Assembly: GCA_964510065.1 (NCBI GenBank)
Contig: CAZEAC010000124.1
Span: 1-9,401, forward strand
Source: CAZEAC01 sp964510065
Lineage (GTDB): Bacteria > Bdellovibrionota_C > UBA2361 > CAIXSY01
DNA length: 9,401 nt
Reading direction: 5' to 3'
Each line of letters opens with the position of its first letter. Position 1 is the first letter of the stretch. Below the pieces are notes generated by a model that was given only the letters and a program-made list of their open reading frames with translations, had not been told where the DNA came from and did no database searches. A program made the translations under genes and the position numbers. Shown piece after piece: positions 1 to 7,206 of the stretch.

Positions 1-2110
1 CCAGAATGTCGGGCGCAGGCCCTGGCGCGTTATCGACCAGAAGGGCATCGAGATGCGATTCGCATTCTTGCTCAATCTGCTGCAGCTTTATTTTGGTCCC
101 GCTCTCCGATGGGCCGGCACGTCGTTGGCAAATCCTCGAAAGTGCTTCGAGCTGCGCGGGAATTTGCTGCGCAAGGGGACTTAGAAACGCATGGATATTC
201 CGAATGCGTACCTCGAGTGCTTCGCGCGCGGACTGCGTTGAAATTGGATCGTTTGTCGTGTCGGCATATAGGGCATCAATTGCCTGCGTTACTTTGTTTT
301 CGATGTCAGCCAGAGTCTTGAGTCTAAAGTGGAACAGTGAGTGGTCCTTGCTTTCTTGAAGAGTGAGCCTACACTTGGTTATCTCCTCGCATAGAGTATC
401 GATCTCCTTGGGGGGCCAGACCGTACCCTTGCTCAAGGCCAACTCAAGTTTTGCTAAGTTTTCATAGGCTGGTTTTAATGGCGCACGTGCTGCCTCAAGC
501 CAGTCGTTTAGGGTTCGGCTCGATGCGTCGGTGCTGCTATGAATTGGTGAAAACTTTTCATCGAGAATTCCCTTGGCACGAGCCGCCGGTAGGTCGGAGA
601 AATAATACGCTATCTTGTTTTCTTTTATCCACCACGAGCTTTCAAGTGCCGTTTTTGCCTTAAGCAATACTTCGTCCGCGCACAAAAGGGACTGCGTGTA
701 CTCCTCAAGCATCTTGGCCGACTCTCCGCGTAGCGGGTTCTGCTCGGAGATCTTAGCTTTAATCGTGTTGATTCGTGCGCGAAGCGGATTCGCTTCAGAT
801 CGAAGCTTTTCAGTTTTCTGGGTGAGCTCTTGGTGAAGTTCTTCGAAGTTGGTTCGGTCGAAACGGCTTCGACGGTTTCTTTTAATTAGGCTCAGGGCGC
901 CGATAGTCTTGCCTATGACCGCAAGGCCGCCAATTGTAAAATAGAGCCCCTTTTTTCTCGTAGCGGCTCTTTCTATCGCAGAGAGCTTCTCGTAGGCGGA
1001 GATAATATTTGTTTCAGCCCCGCGAAGCGCTTCCCGATATGCTGGATCGGCGACTTCGTGGAGCTGTTTGGCATTACGCAACGCATTACGAGCCGCTGGC
1101 AACTCGTCTGTTTGTTGTCGTGATTCAAGGTTAAGGACCGCCTTTCCCAGAGCGAGTATTCTTTGCCCATCTCGTGCATGCTCCTGATATGGCTTGTTCA
1201 GGCTACTCGCATGAGCCTTGACCTTCTCTATTTGTTCGTAGGCGCTTTTGTAGTCTTGATTGAGAATTGAGGCACGTGCCGAATCTAATTGTTGAAGCAG
1301 CGCGGTGGCATCAAACGTCGCGAGCACACCTTTTGCAGCAGGGAAGTTTGTAGTGAATTCCTTATATGCGACTTGCACCTGCGAGACCGCATTGCTTGCG
1401 TGAATCCAGTCCTTCATTGCGAGGTCTCTTTTTGCCGCGCGAGCGGAGAAGTCACGGGAGACGGCTTGATCAACTTTTGAATCGATGTTCGAGATGGTAC
1501 TTTTTATAGCGGTAAGCACTTCGCCGTTTTTGAGCGCGCGGCGGCCGGGAAGCTCTAGGCTATTGCTCCAAAGAGAATCACCGAAACCGTAACGATCTTG
1601 CTGTGCAGAGCTCACATATACAAACTCGCTGCTGCTGATTCTTCTCCTTACACCAATATAGAGTATCGGAGCACTTTGAAGATCGGTTCTTTGATCGCGC
1701 TGTCCTTGCAGCGAAGGGGTGACCTGAATTTGCTTTTTGAGGGTATCGCGAGCGATCTGCGCATTTACTACCTCTTGATTTGCAAAGAGATGATTGCTGA
1801 TGATTACGGTCCAGTGTGGCGCATTCTTCCCTAACCATTCTGAGAGCTGTGTGGCATCATCAGCAGTCAGCCAAGGTGTGCCAACAAAGTAGAGATTGGT
1901 TTTCGTTGACCATGATTTTGAAAGGTCTTCGAGTTGTTGAAGATTGAGCGAGACCGCACCGTTGCGAATCGGAGTGGCAGGTGCTAGCGCACTTTCTGGA
2001 GCATTCGTGGGCGAAAGTGGAGGGAGCCTCTGAGCTGTCGCAAGTGGAGTTGTACCAAGTGTTGCGATGAGCCCCCAGGTGGCGAGTTTCTGCTGCATGC
2101 GTGTTTGCAT
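1..2110 (-). CDS. Large envelope protein with signal peptide, one membrane segment and coiled-coil-like tail (partial, runs off left edge)
   Basis: I read this frame codon by codon from ATG at 2110 to the window edge and found no stop, giving at least 703 residues; the C-terminus is missing. The N-terminus (MQTRMQQKLATWGLIATLG) is a Sec-type signal peptide with an A-x-A cleavage site near residues 24-26. Residues about 27-387 should be periplasmic: a mixed region first, then from about residue 210 an Ala/Gln/Glu/Lys-rich, mostly helical stretch. A hydrophobic segment at about 388-409 (GLYFTIGGLAVIGKTIGALS, containing one Lys) is flanked by RKK and then KRNRRSR, which suggests a cytoplasmic C-terminal side. 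The remainder is charged, helical and coiled-coil-like. The start is supported by AGGAG 8 nt upstream, overlapping the stop of the lipoprotein gene. The layout resembles TPM-domain and other envelope-spanning proteins, but I see no diagnostic motif and do not assign a family. Coding status is secure; function is unknown. Confidence 0.85.
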   Translation of the reverse strand, partial: MQTRMQQKLATWGLIATLGTTPLATAQRLPPLSPTNAPESALAPATPIRNGAVSLNLQQLEDLSKSWSTKTNLYFVGTPWLTADDATQLSEWLGKNAPHWTVIISNHLFANQEVVNAQIARDTLKKQIQVTPSLQGQRDQRTDLQSAPILYIGVRRRISSSEFVYVSSAQQDRYGFGDSLWSNSLELPGRRALKNGEVLTAIKSTISNIDSKVDQAVSRDFSARAAKRDLAMKDWIHASNAVSQVQVAYKEFTTNFPAAKGVLATFDATALLQQLDSARASILNQDYKSAYEQIEKVKAHASSLNKPYQEHARDGQRILALGKAVLNLESRQQTDELPAARNALRNAKQLHEVADPAYREALRGAETNIISAYEKLSAIERAATRKKGLYFTIGGLAVIGKTIGALSLIKRNRRSRFDRTNFEELHQELTQKTEKLRSEANPLRARINTIKAKISEQNPLRGESAKMLEEYTQSLLCADEVLLKAKTALESSWWIKENKIAYYFSDLPAARAKGILDEKFSPIHSSTDASSRTLNDWLEAARAPLKPAYENLAKLELALSKGTVWPPKEIDTLCEEITKCRLTLQESKDHSLFHFRLKTLADIENKVTQAIDALYADTTNDPISTQSAREALEVRIRNIHAFLSPLAQQIPAQLEALSRICQRRAGPSESGTKIKLQQIEQECESHLDALLVDNAPGPAPDIL

Positions 2111-2121
2111 CAAAACTGCTC

Positions 2122-2658
2122 CTAACGAATTGTCCCGATATGGTGAAGCTCGGCAGGGCCACCGTCTTGGGTACGTTCCAGGAAACGATCGACGGTGCCG
2201 GGATTTACCGCGCGAGAGGTATCGTCGATGCCGCTGAAGCTGAGCTTATTCCATTCGACATTGACCGTGTCCGAGGCATTTGCGCTAATCGGAATGGTGA
2301 CGAGAGCTTTATCACGGACAATATCTTGTCTCGAGGTAAAAGTAGCCACTTTTAAGCTCTTTTCCGTATCCGAGAAGAAATCGTAGCGGAATACAGTGGG
2401 CTGATTGGTAGTGGAGGTGTGGCCTGTCCTCGCCACCGCATCTTTGGTGTAATAGGCTTCGAACGCCACGGTGCTGCCTGCGTAGGATTGAAAATTAGTG
2501 CGAAACGACTCAGCGCTTATTTTTAGAGGTGGAGCTTCTTGCGAGCATCCGGCAAGGAGCCCGGCGCCAACAAAACCCCAGGCGAGTTTTCGAAGGTGAT
2601 TGCTTGAAAAAAAATTGTGAAGCTTGGACTGCTGTGGGGTTTCCTGCACTGCTGGCAT
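2122..2658 (-). CDS. Small predicted lipoprotein of unknown function
   Basis: This encodes 178 residues. The N-terminus is rather long before the membrane segment: about 21 polar residues, then HLRK, then a hydrophobic stretch ending in the lipobox LAGC, with the acylated cysteine at residue 38 and Ser at +2. This predicts a lipoprotein anchored in the inner or outer membrane. The mature part (about 140 residues) is rich in Thr, Ser and aromatic residues in alternating patterns that suggest beta structure; I recognise no family motif. The start is decided by AGGAG 7 nt upstream of ATG. The stop lies 11 nt before the next gene, the large envelope protein, so the two are almost certainly cotranscribed and may act together at the cell envelope. 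It is divergent from the epimerase gene. The lipoprotein call is firm; no function can be given. Confidence 0.88.
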   Translation of the reverse strand: MPAVQETPQQSKLHNFFSSNHLRKLAWGFVGAGLLAGCSQEAPPLKISAESFRTNFQSYAGSTVAFEAYYTKDAVARTGHTSTTNQPTVFRYDFFSDTEKSLKVATFTSRQDIVRDKALVTIPISANASDTVNVEWNKLSFSGIDDTSRAVNPGTVDRFLERTQDGGPAELHHIGTIR

Positions 2659-2814
2659 AACACTGCTCCTCTTCTAAGAAGTTAAGTGCTCGCCAGGCGA
2701 AAGGGTAAGTAATATAGATGATGGGCAATAGTGCAGCTTATAGTCGCAACTATTCCTCTTGTATTATCATTAGGTTATCTTTGGCGTGGCGACCCATAAT
2801 CTTTGGAGGATTCG
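2659..2814. promoter_or_regulatory. Divergent intergenic region holding promoters of both flanking operons
   Basis: This 156-bp, locally AT-rich gap lies between the minus-strand lipoprotein operon and the plus-strand epimerase operon, so both promoters are expected here. No box pair stands out. Possible -10 elements are CATAAT at about 2795-2800 for the plus strand and TATATT around 2710-2715 for the minus strand, but neither has a convincing -35 at the usual spacing. A GC-rich 11-bp palindrome, TCGCCAGGCGA (2690-2700), sits in the expected leader of the lipoprotein gene. GGAGG at 2805-2809 is the ribosome binding site that favours the GTG start of the epimerase. That this region contains promoters is inference from gene layout; the exact boxes are uncertain. 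Confidence 0.5.
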
Positions 2815-3975
2815 GTGCGGTTTGATGCTATACTACTTAAAGTATTTTTCGGAGGGATGGTCCTTATGCAGACATCGTGTAGTGGCTCAGCAGCGAGAGA
2901 TTTAATTGATCAGGAGATAGTGGCGGCGGTTGAGCACGAACCTTTTGGAATGTCTGCGGAAGGTAAAGCGATAAGCGCTTTTACCCTTACCAACCGAAAT
3001 GGTCTTAAAGCGAAAATAATTAATTACGGAGCGACTCTCACCGAGCTCTTTGTCCCCGATCGTGAGGGAAAATTCGCTGACGTTACTCTCGGCTTTGACA
3101 ATCTTGCTGGGTATCTTGCCCGACATCCGTATTTTGGCTGCATAACTGGAAGGGTTGCCAATCGGATCTCGAAGGGCAAGTTTGTGCTCAATGGCCGAGA
3201 ATTCACGCTTGCAACTAATAACGGCGCAAATCACCTTCACGGCGGACTTAAAGGCCTCGATACAAAGGTGTGGGACGCTGAGCCGCTCAACGATCAAGAG
3301 GGCCCGGCAGTTCGTTTTACCTTGCGTAGTCCCGATGGCGACGAGGGGTTCCCCGGGAATTTAGCATTGGAGGTCTTTTATACTCTTACTAATGACGATC
3401 AGCTTCGCATTGAATATTTTGCCAAGAGTGATCAGGATACTCCGGTAAATCTCACCAATCATGCTTACTGGAATCTGGCAGGCCATGATAAGGGCAGCAT
3501 AGAGAACCATATTCTTGAAATTAGGAGTTCGTTGTATACTCCCGTCGATGAGTCGAGCATTCCCACCGGTGAAATCCTCTCCGTGCGCGGAACACCGATG
3601 GATTTCAGCAGTGCAGCCGAGATTGGGTCTCGAATAAATGACCTGGGTAATAAGCCTCCGGGCTACGACCATAATTATGTATTGCAGAAGCGTGAGCCGG
3701 GAACGTTGAGTCACGCTGCGACGCTTTCTGAACCGAAAAGTGGCCGAGTGATGGAGCTTTGGACCACGGAGCCGGGAGTACAGCTCTATACTGCGAACTA
3801 TCTTGACGGAAAAGTAAGTGGCAAGGCCGGCGTCGTGTATAAGCAGCATGGTGCGGTATGCCTTGAAGCGCAGCATTTTCCCGATTCAGTGAATCATGCC
3901 CATTTTCCAAGTGTGATTTTGAAAGCCGGCGAGATCTACCGCCAAACTACTGTACACAAATTTTACGCCCGCTAA
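2815..3975 (+). CDS. galM: Aldose 1-epimerase (mutarotase), probably exported or lipid-anchored
   Basis: Interconverts the alpha and beta anomers of aldoses such as glucose and galactose. The protein is 386 residues from the GTG at 2815, chosen because GGAGG lies 5 nt upstream; a TTG twelve bases earlier is open but has no ribosome site. From GTG the N-terminus is a short basic start, a hydrophobic stretch and MQTSC, a lipobox-like site with Cys at residue 22 (Gln at -3 is not canonical), so I infer export to the periplasm. Family signatures follow in order: GRVANRI (112-118), NHLHGG (139-144), NLTNHAYWNL with the catalytic His216, GYDHNYVL with Asp285, and CLEAQHFPDS with the catalytic base Glu351. 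The mature length fits the family's usual 330-350 residues. It is followed directly by trhO in the same frame. The enzyme call is very secure; the exported location is likely but not certain. Confidence 0.94.
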   Translation: MRFDAILLKVFFGGMVLMQTSCSGSAARDLIDQEIVAAVEHEPFGMSAEGKAISAFTLTNRNGLKAKIINYGATLTELFVPDREGKFADVTLGFDNLAGYLARHPYFGCITGRVANRISKGKFVLNGREFTLATNNGANHLHGGLKGLDTKVWDAEPLNDQEGPAVRFTLRSPDGDEGFPGNLALEVFYTLTNDDQLRIEYFAKSDQDTPVNLTNHAYWNLAGHDKGSIENHILEIRSSLYTPVDESSIPTGEILSVRGTPMDFSSAAEIGSRINDLGNKPPGYDHNYVLQKREPGTLSHAATLSEPKSGRVMELWTTEPGVQLYTANYLDGKVSGKAGVVYKQHGAVCLEAQHFPDSVNHAHFPSVILKAGEIYRQTTVHKFYAR

Positions 3976-3978
3976 GAG

Positions 3979-4887
3979 ATGTTGCCAGTGAAAAATTCGC
4001 CGAAGAGTTATCAGGTTCTCGCCTTTTACCGTTTCGTTACCCTATCCAGAGACGAGATAGATCGGCTGCGTCAGGCTTTTGAGGGATTTGCTCTCCGTCA
4101 TGGCCTTTTGGGACTCGTTGTTCTGGGCGATGAAGGTATTAACGCGACTGTGGCGGCTACTCCGGAAGTGAGCACGCTTTTTAAGGCCCTTTTGCACGAG
4201 ATGGTAGGAGATCTTGAATTCAAGGTGAGCGCAAGTGAGCGAAGGCCGTTTCGGAGGTTTAAGGTCGATGTGCGGCCAGAAGTTGTGACCTTTAAGCAAG
4301 GTGATGTCGTGGTGACGGGGGAGGGCAAGCTCGCTCCCGAAAAGTGGCAGGAAGAGATGAACAGCGCTGAGGCGCCGGTAATGATTGATGTAAGAAACAG
4401 CTATGAAACAGCGCTGGGCATGTTTGATGGTGCCCTCGATCCCGGCTTGAAAAAATTTAGCGAATTCAGCGGCTACCTTGAAAAGTCGAACCTTCCAAAA
4501 GATCAGAAATATTTGCTGTACTGCACTGGCGGCATTCGCTGCGAAAAAGCAGTCGAGGATATGCGCGAGCGTGGGTACAATAAAGTCTATCAGCTCGACG
4601 GGGGAATTCTTCGCTATTTGGAGCGTTTCCCTGACTCTAAATTTAACGGAGAGTGTTTTGTGTTCGATCACCGCGTGGCCGTCGATCAGCATTTACAGCC
4701 CTCGGCGCGATATTCTCTCTGTCCACACTGCGGAAATCCTGGCGATCTAAAAATCGTTTGCCCAGAATGTGGCAAAGATGCGGTAGTCTGCTGTGGCTGC
4801 GCCGAAAAGCCAGAGCGAAAAAGCTGTAGTAAGAACTGCAGATATCATCTGCTTCGGAAAGGCAGCTGTTCTGCGCAGGCGCTCTAG
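3979..4887 (+). CDS. trhO: tRNA uridine(34) hydroxylase (rhodanese-domain, YceA/UPF0176 family)
   Basis: TrhO hydroxylates uridine 34 in the anticodon of some tRNAs, the first step to 5-(carboxy)methoxyuridine, in an oxygen-dependent reaction in the cytoplasm. The 302 residues show the family order: an N-terminal domain with DEGINATVA (51-59), a rhodanese domain with IDVRNSYE (136-143) and the active loop CTGGIRC (Cys182 and Cys188), then DGGILRYLE and FDHRVAV (229-235). The C-terminal tail from 248 contains ten cysteines, including CPHC and CPEC pairs that look metal-binding, as in known members. It starts one codon after the galM stop and in the same frame, so cotranscription is likely. The exact start is uncertain: AAGAG (3974-3978) touches this ATG but sits 9 nt before an in-frame GTG at 3988, which may be the real start. 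The family call is secure. Confidence 0.94.
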   Translation: MLPVKNSPKSYQVLAFYRFVTLSRDEIDRLRQAFEGFALRHGLLGLVVLGDEGINATVAATPEVSTLFKALLHEMVGDLEFKVSASERRPFRRFKVDVRPEVVTFKQGDVVVTGEGKLAPEKWQEEMNSAEAPVMIDVRNSYETALGMFDGALDPGLKKFSEFSGYLEKSNLPKDQKYLLYCTGGIRCEKAVEDMRERGYNKVYQLDGGILRYLERFPDSKFNGECFVFDHRVAVDQHLQPSARYSLCPHCGNPGDLKIVCPECGKDAVVCCGCAEKPERKSCSKNCRYHLLRKGSCSAQAL

Positions 4888-5101
4888 ATTCTTTGGCTGG
4901 TGTAAACAGTATAACATAGCCTTCCTCTCAGCTCTAAACTCTGTGTCTCTGTGGTTTATTTTATTTTCAAAGAACCACCGGGGGCAGGAAGAGCTCTGAG
5001 AAGAGAAGAGTTGCGAGGCCAGTGACGATCACGATTTTCCTTACATTTCTGCATATCAGTGTGATATGCCATAGCCCATCTTGTAGTATTGAGGCGGAGA
5101 T
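4888..5101. other. Intergenic region between trhO and the aldolase gene
   Basis: This 214-bp stretch has no convincing gene. It should contain the end of the galM-trhO transcript and the promoter of the aldolase operon. Nested inverted repeats occur in its first half: GTGGTT (4951-4956) with AACCAC (4973-4978), enclosed by AGCTCT (4930-4935) with AGAGCT (4990-4995). There is no T tract after the outer stem, so this is not a classical terminator, and the stems are short. The second half holds the palindrome listed separately, and GAGG 7 nt before the aldolase ATG. No strong -35/-10 pair is visible; TTACAT (5041-5046) followed by a poor GATATG is the least bad candidate. Confidence 0.4.
5051..5069. 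promoter_or_regulatory. Perfect 8-3-8 inverted repeat, candidate operator upstream of the aldolase gene
   Basis: GCATATCA-GTG-TGATATGC is a perfect dyad with a 3-base centre, ending 32 nt before the aldolase ATG. Its size and near-symmetry are typical of sites bound by dimeric helix-turn-helix repressors, and its position would let it cover the promoter or early leader. In RNA it could also fold into an 8-bp, mostly A-U hairpin with a 3-nt loop, but it has no downstream U tract and is not a terminator. No regulator gene is encoded nearby, so the binding protein is unknown. The symmetry is seen directly; the regulatory role is inference. Confidence 0.45.
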
Positions 5102-6208
5102 ATGGCAGAGATTTCTGAATCGATCAATCCTGAGCGAGCGCGTGCTTTTAATCTCAATACGGCCGTCGGACTTTCCGAAATGGCGCGTAAACTCGTGACC
5201 CCGGGGAAGGGGATCGTTGCGCTCGACGAGAGTGTGGGAAAAGTCGGCGTGCTTGGTACTATCGAAAAAAGGCTTATTTCAGTGGGCGTACCCGAGGCGC
5301 GGGTGAGTGATCCGGAGCTTCGCGGAAGCTACCGCGCGATGCTTTGTGGAACGCCTGGCGCAGGACGCTTTATTAGCGGTGCTATCCTGGAAGAACAGAC
5401 CATTGACCAAAGCGTGGACTCTGTCCGAATTCGAGATCTGCTAAAAGCTGAAGGGATACAAGTCGGTATTAAAGTTGATAAAGGGGTCAGGGCGTATAAA
5501 GAGAATTCACCGGAGAAAGTACTTAAAGAGAGTTTTCTTAGCGATCTTGGCGAAAGATTACAGCGCTTCGCCACGCTTGATGCGGTGTTCGCGAAATGCC
5601 GCGCGGTTATCGTGATTCGCGATCCGGATTGCCCAAGCGCTGACTGCGTGGAAGAAAACGCAAAAATCCTGGCGAAATATGCGGCGATCTGCCAACGCGC
5701 CGGGATCGTTCCAATTGTTGAACCTGAGGTACTTCGTGACGGGGAATATGCAACTCATGCGGCCCAGAAATGTTTTGAAGTAACTCGATTTGTGTTGCAG
5801 CGAGTTTTTGCGCATCTACAGCGCGAGGGAGTTGATTGTAGTGCAATGTTACTTAAGCCGAATATGGTTGTTGCTGGCAAGGCCTGTTCGGAGCAGCCCA
5901 CTCCGGAAAAAGTCGCGGCACTAACACTTCGCTGTCTTGAGTTAACCGTGCCACGTATAGTGCCCGGGATCGTGTTTCTCTCTGGCGGGCTCACACCAGA
6001 AGAGGCCACCGCAAATTTGAGAGCCATTAATTCAGAGCGATGCCAGACAATGCATCCATGGAAACTCACTTTCTCATTCGGGCGAGCGCTGCAAGATGGT
6101 GCACTCAAGGGCTGGTGGAATAAAGGCGAAGGCCTCGATTTTGCGAAAGGGCGCGCTTGGTATCTTGAGCATGCGAGGGCAAATAGCGAAGTGCTCTCGA
6201 CATTCTAG
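5102..6208 (+). CDS. Class I fructose-bisphosphate aldolase
   Basis: Cleaves fructose 1,6-bisphosphate to dihydroxyacetone phosphate and glyceraldehyde 3-phosphate, and the reverse, through a lysine Schiff base without metal, in the cytoplasm (glycolysis and gluconeogenesis). The 368 residues match the animal-type class I family along the whole length: ALDES with Asp42, IKVDKG with Lys124, FAKCR with Lys165 and Arg167, IVEPEV with Glu207, LLKPNMV with the Schiff-base Lys252, FLSGG (292-296), and SFGRALQ with Arg328. Two oddities: the segment after DES is about six residues longer than in typical members (VGKVGVLGTIEKRL in place of TGTIGKRL), and the usual Trp of FAKWR is Cys166. It ends in Phe where the animal enzymes end in Tyr. 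ATG has GAGG 7 nt upstream. It heads a three-gene cluster and has an operator-like palindrome in front. Confidence 0.95.
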   Translation: MAEISESINPERARAFNLNTAVGLSEMARKLVTPGKGIVALDESVGKVGVLGTIEKRLISVGVPEARVSDPELRGSYRAMLCGTPGAGRFISGAILEEQTIDQSVDSVRIRDLLKAEGIQVGIKVDKGVRAYKENSPEKVLKESFLSDLGERLQRFATLDAVFAKCRAVIVIRDPDCPSADCVEENAKILAKYAAICQRAGIVPIVEPEVLRDGEYATHAAQKCFEVTRFVLQRVFAHLQREGVDCSAMLLKPNMVVAGKACSEQPTPEKVAALTLRCLELTVPRIVPGIVFLSGGLTPEEATANLRAINSERCQTMHPWKLTFSFGRALQDGALKGWWNKGEGLDFAKGRAWYLEHARANSEVLSTF

Positions 6209-6234
6209 CGCTAATGAAATAGATCTTCAGCGAA

Positions 6235-7179
6235 ATGCGCATCGTTGCACTTGATACACATGTGACTGATTTTGATGGCCTTGGTTTTGACGCGTTTCAA
6301 GCCCACGGTGAATTTATTTCGTATCCGCGCACGACTTCGGCTGAAATCGTCGAACGTTCCCGCGGCGCGGAAGCTTTGATAGTAAATAAAGTCGTGCTCG
6401 CTCGGGATGTAGTGAAGCAGCTTCCAGAATTACGGTATATAGGAATTACGGCAACCGGCACCAACAATGTTGACCTGCATGCTTGCCAGGAGCGGAGCAT
6501 TCGGGTCACCAATGTCGTCAATTACTCGACTCATGCGGTCGCACAACATGCCTTCGCCATGATCTTATCTCATTATTCGAAGCTTGCTGAGTCTTTCGCC
6601 GATGTCGCATCAGGGGCCTGGCAGCGTTCAATTGATTTTAGTATGCCGCGCGTGGGCATCAGCGAGCTCGCGGGCAGAACGCTTGGCATTATCGGGTTCG
6701 GTAGTATCGGGAAGAAAATGGCGGAGATTGCCACGGCGTTTGGTATGCGAGTTTTGATCGCGGCGATACCTGGCCGGGAGTATCGCGAATCGCGCCCGAG
6801 CATAGAGGACCTTTTTTCAGAGTCTGACATAGTCTCGCTCCACTGTGCATTCTCGCCGGCAACCGAGAAGCTGGTAAATGCGCCAAGGCTTGCGCGAATG
6901 AAGCCTGAGGCAATTTTAATTAATGTCTCGCGAGGCGGGCTTGTTGACGAGCGCGCGCTATCAGAGGCGCTTGCCACCGGCAGAATCGCTGCGGCCTATC
7001 TTGATGTCCTTAGCTCTGAGCCTCCGTCGAGTGACAACCCACTCCTTTCCTCACCGCGGGCATTCATCACGCCACATATAGCGTGGGCTGCTCGAGAGAG
7101 TAGGGAGCGACTCATCGATGAAGCAGTGAAAAATTTGGAAGCCTACCTACGAGGGGTGCCGCGAAATGTGGTGGCGTAG
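6235..7179 (+). CDS. D-2-hydroxyacid dehydrogenase, glycerate dehydrogenase/hydroxypyruvate reductase type
   Basis: NAD(P)-dependent oxidoreductase that most likely interconverts D-glycerate and hydroxypyruvate, or a similar 2-hydroxy acid and 2-keto acid, in the cytoplasm. The 314 residues are the normal length. Visible features: an N-terminal substrate half with YIGITATGTNNVD (68-80), the Rossmann motif GFGSIG (154-159), NVSRGGLVDE with catalytic Arg233, LDVLSSEPP with Glu262, and PHIAW with catalytic His281. The acidic residue that normally ends the second Rossmann strand and holds the NAD ribose is absent (LIAAIPGREY, 174-183), which hints at NADP(H) use or looser choice. The start is the first possible one after an in-frame stop 15 bases upstream; there is no clear ribosome site, so translation may be coupled to the aldolase gene 26 bp upstream. 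Substrate is inferred from the subfamily look and is less certain than the fold. Confidence 0.9.
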   Translation: MRIVALDTHVTDFDGLGFDAFQAHGEFISYPRTTSAEIVERSRGAEALIVNKVVLARDVVKQLPELRYIGITATGTNNVDLHACQERSIRVTNVVNYSTHAVAQHAFAMILSHYSKLAESFADVASGAWQRSIDFSMPRVGISELAGRTLGIIGFGSIGKKMAEIATAFGMRVLIAAIPGREYRESRPSIEDLFSESDIVSLHCAFSPATEKLVNAPRLARMKPEAILINVSRGGLVDERALSEALATGRIAAAYLDVLSSEPPSSDNPLLSSPRAFITPHIAWAARESRERLIDEAVKNLEAYLRGVPRNVVA

Positions 7180-7206
7180 CCATCTCTGTCTCGCTACTCT
7201 GTAGGC

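Noticed and set aside
6..359. Plus-strand open frame of 117 codons at the left end
   Set aside because: It overlaps the continuous minus-strand frame that runs unbroken from 2110 to the edge; its Ser/Cys/Arg-rich product looks like noise.
1578..2162. Short minus-strand frames in the same region, which could suggest a broken gene
   Set aside because: They are in other frames; the main frame is open throughout, so there is no frameshift or pseudogene.
2671..2681. CTTCT-A-AGAAG palindrome near the lipoprotein ribosome site
   Set aside because: Arms of five with a single-base centre are expected by chance and cannot form a stable RNA hairpin.
3361..3876. A 171-codon minus-strand frame antisense to galM
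   Set aside because: Shadow of the secure epimerase gene; no ribosome site or domain seen.
4042..4692. A 216-codon open frame on the minus strand, antisense to trhO
   Set aside because: It lies wholly inside a gene with all motifs of the TrhO family, has no recognisable domain, and its composition is that of a complement of coding sequence.
4926..5001. Possible terminator from nested inverted repeats after trhO
   Set aside because: Stems are only about 6 bp with long or bulged spacing and there is no T tract on the plus strand.
6214..6222. Two-codon mini frame ATG-AAA-TAG between the aldolase and dehydrogenase genes
   Set aside because: Very likely chance; no ribosome site and no sign of attenuation structure around it.
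7176..7197. GTAGC/GCTAC inverted repeat before the phosphatase gene
   Set aside because: Five-base arms with a 12-base loop are weak and have no T tract; not enough for an operator or terminator call.
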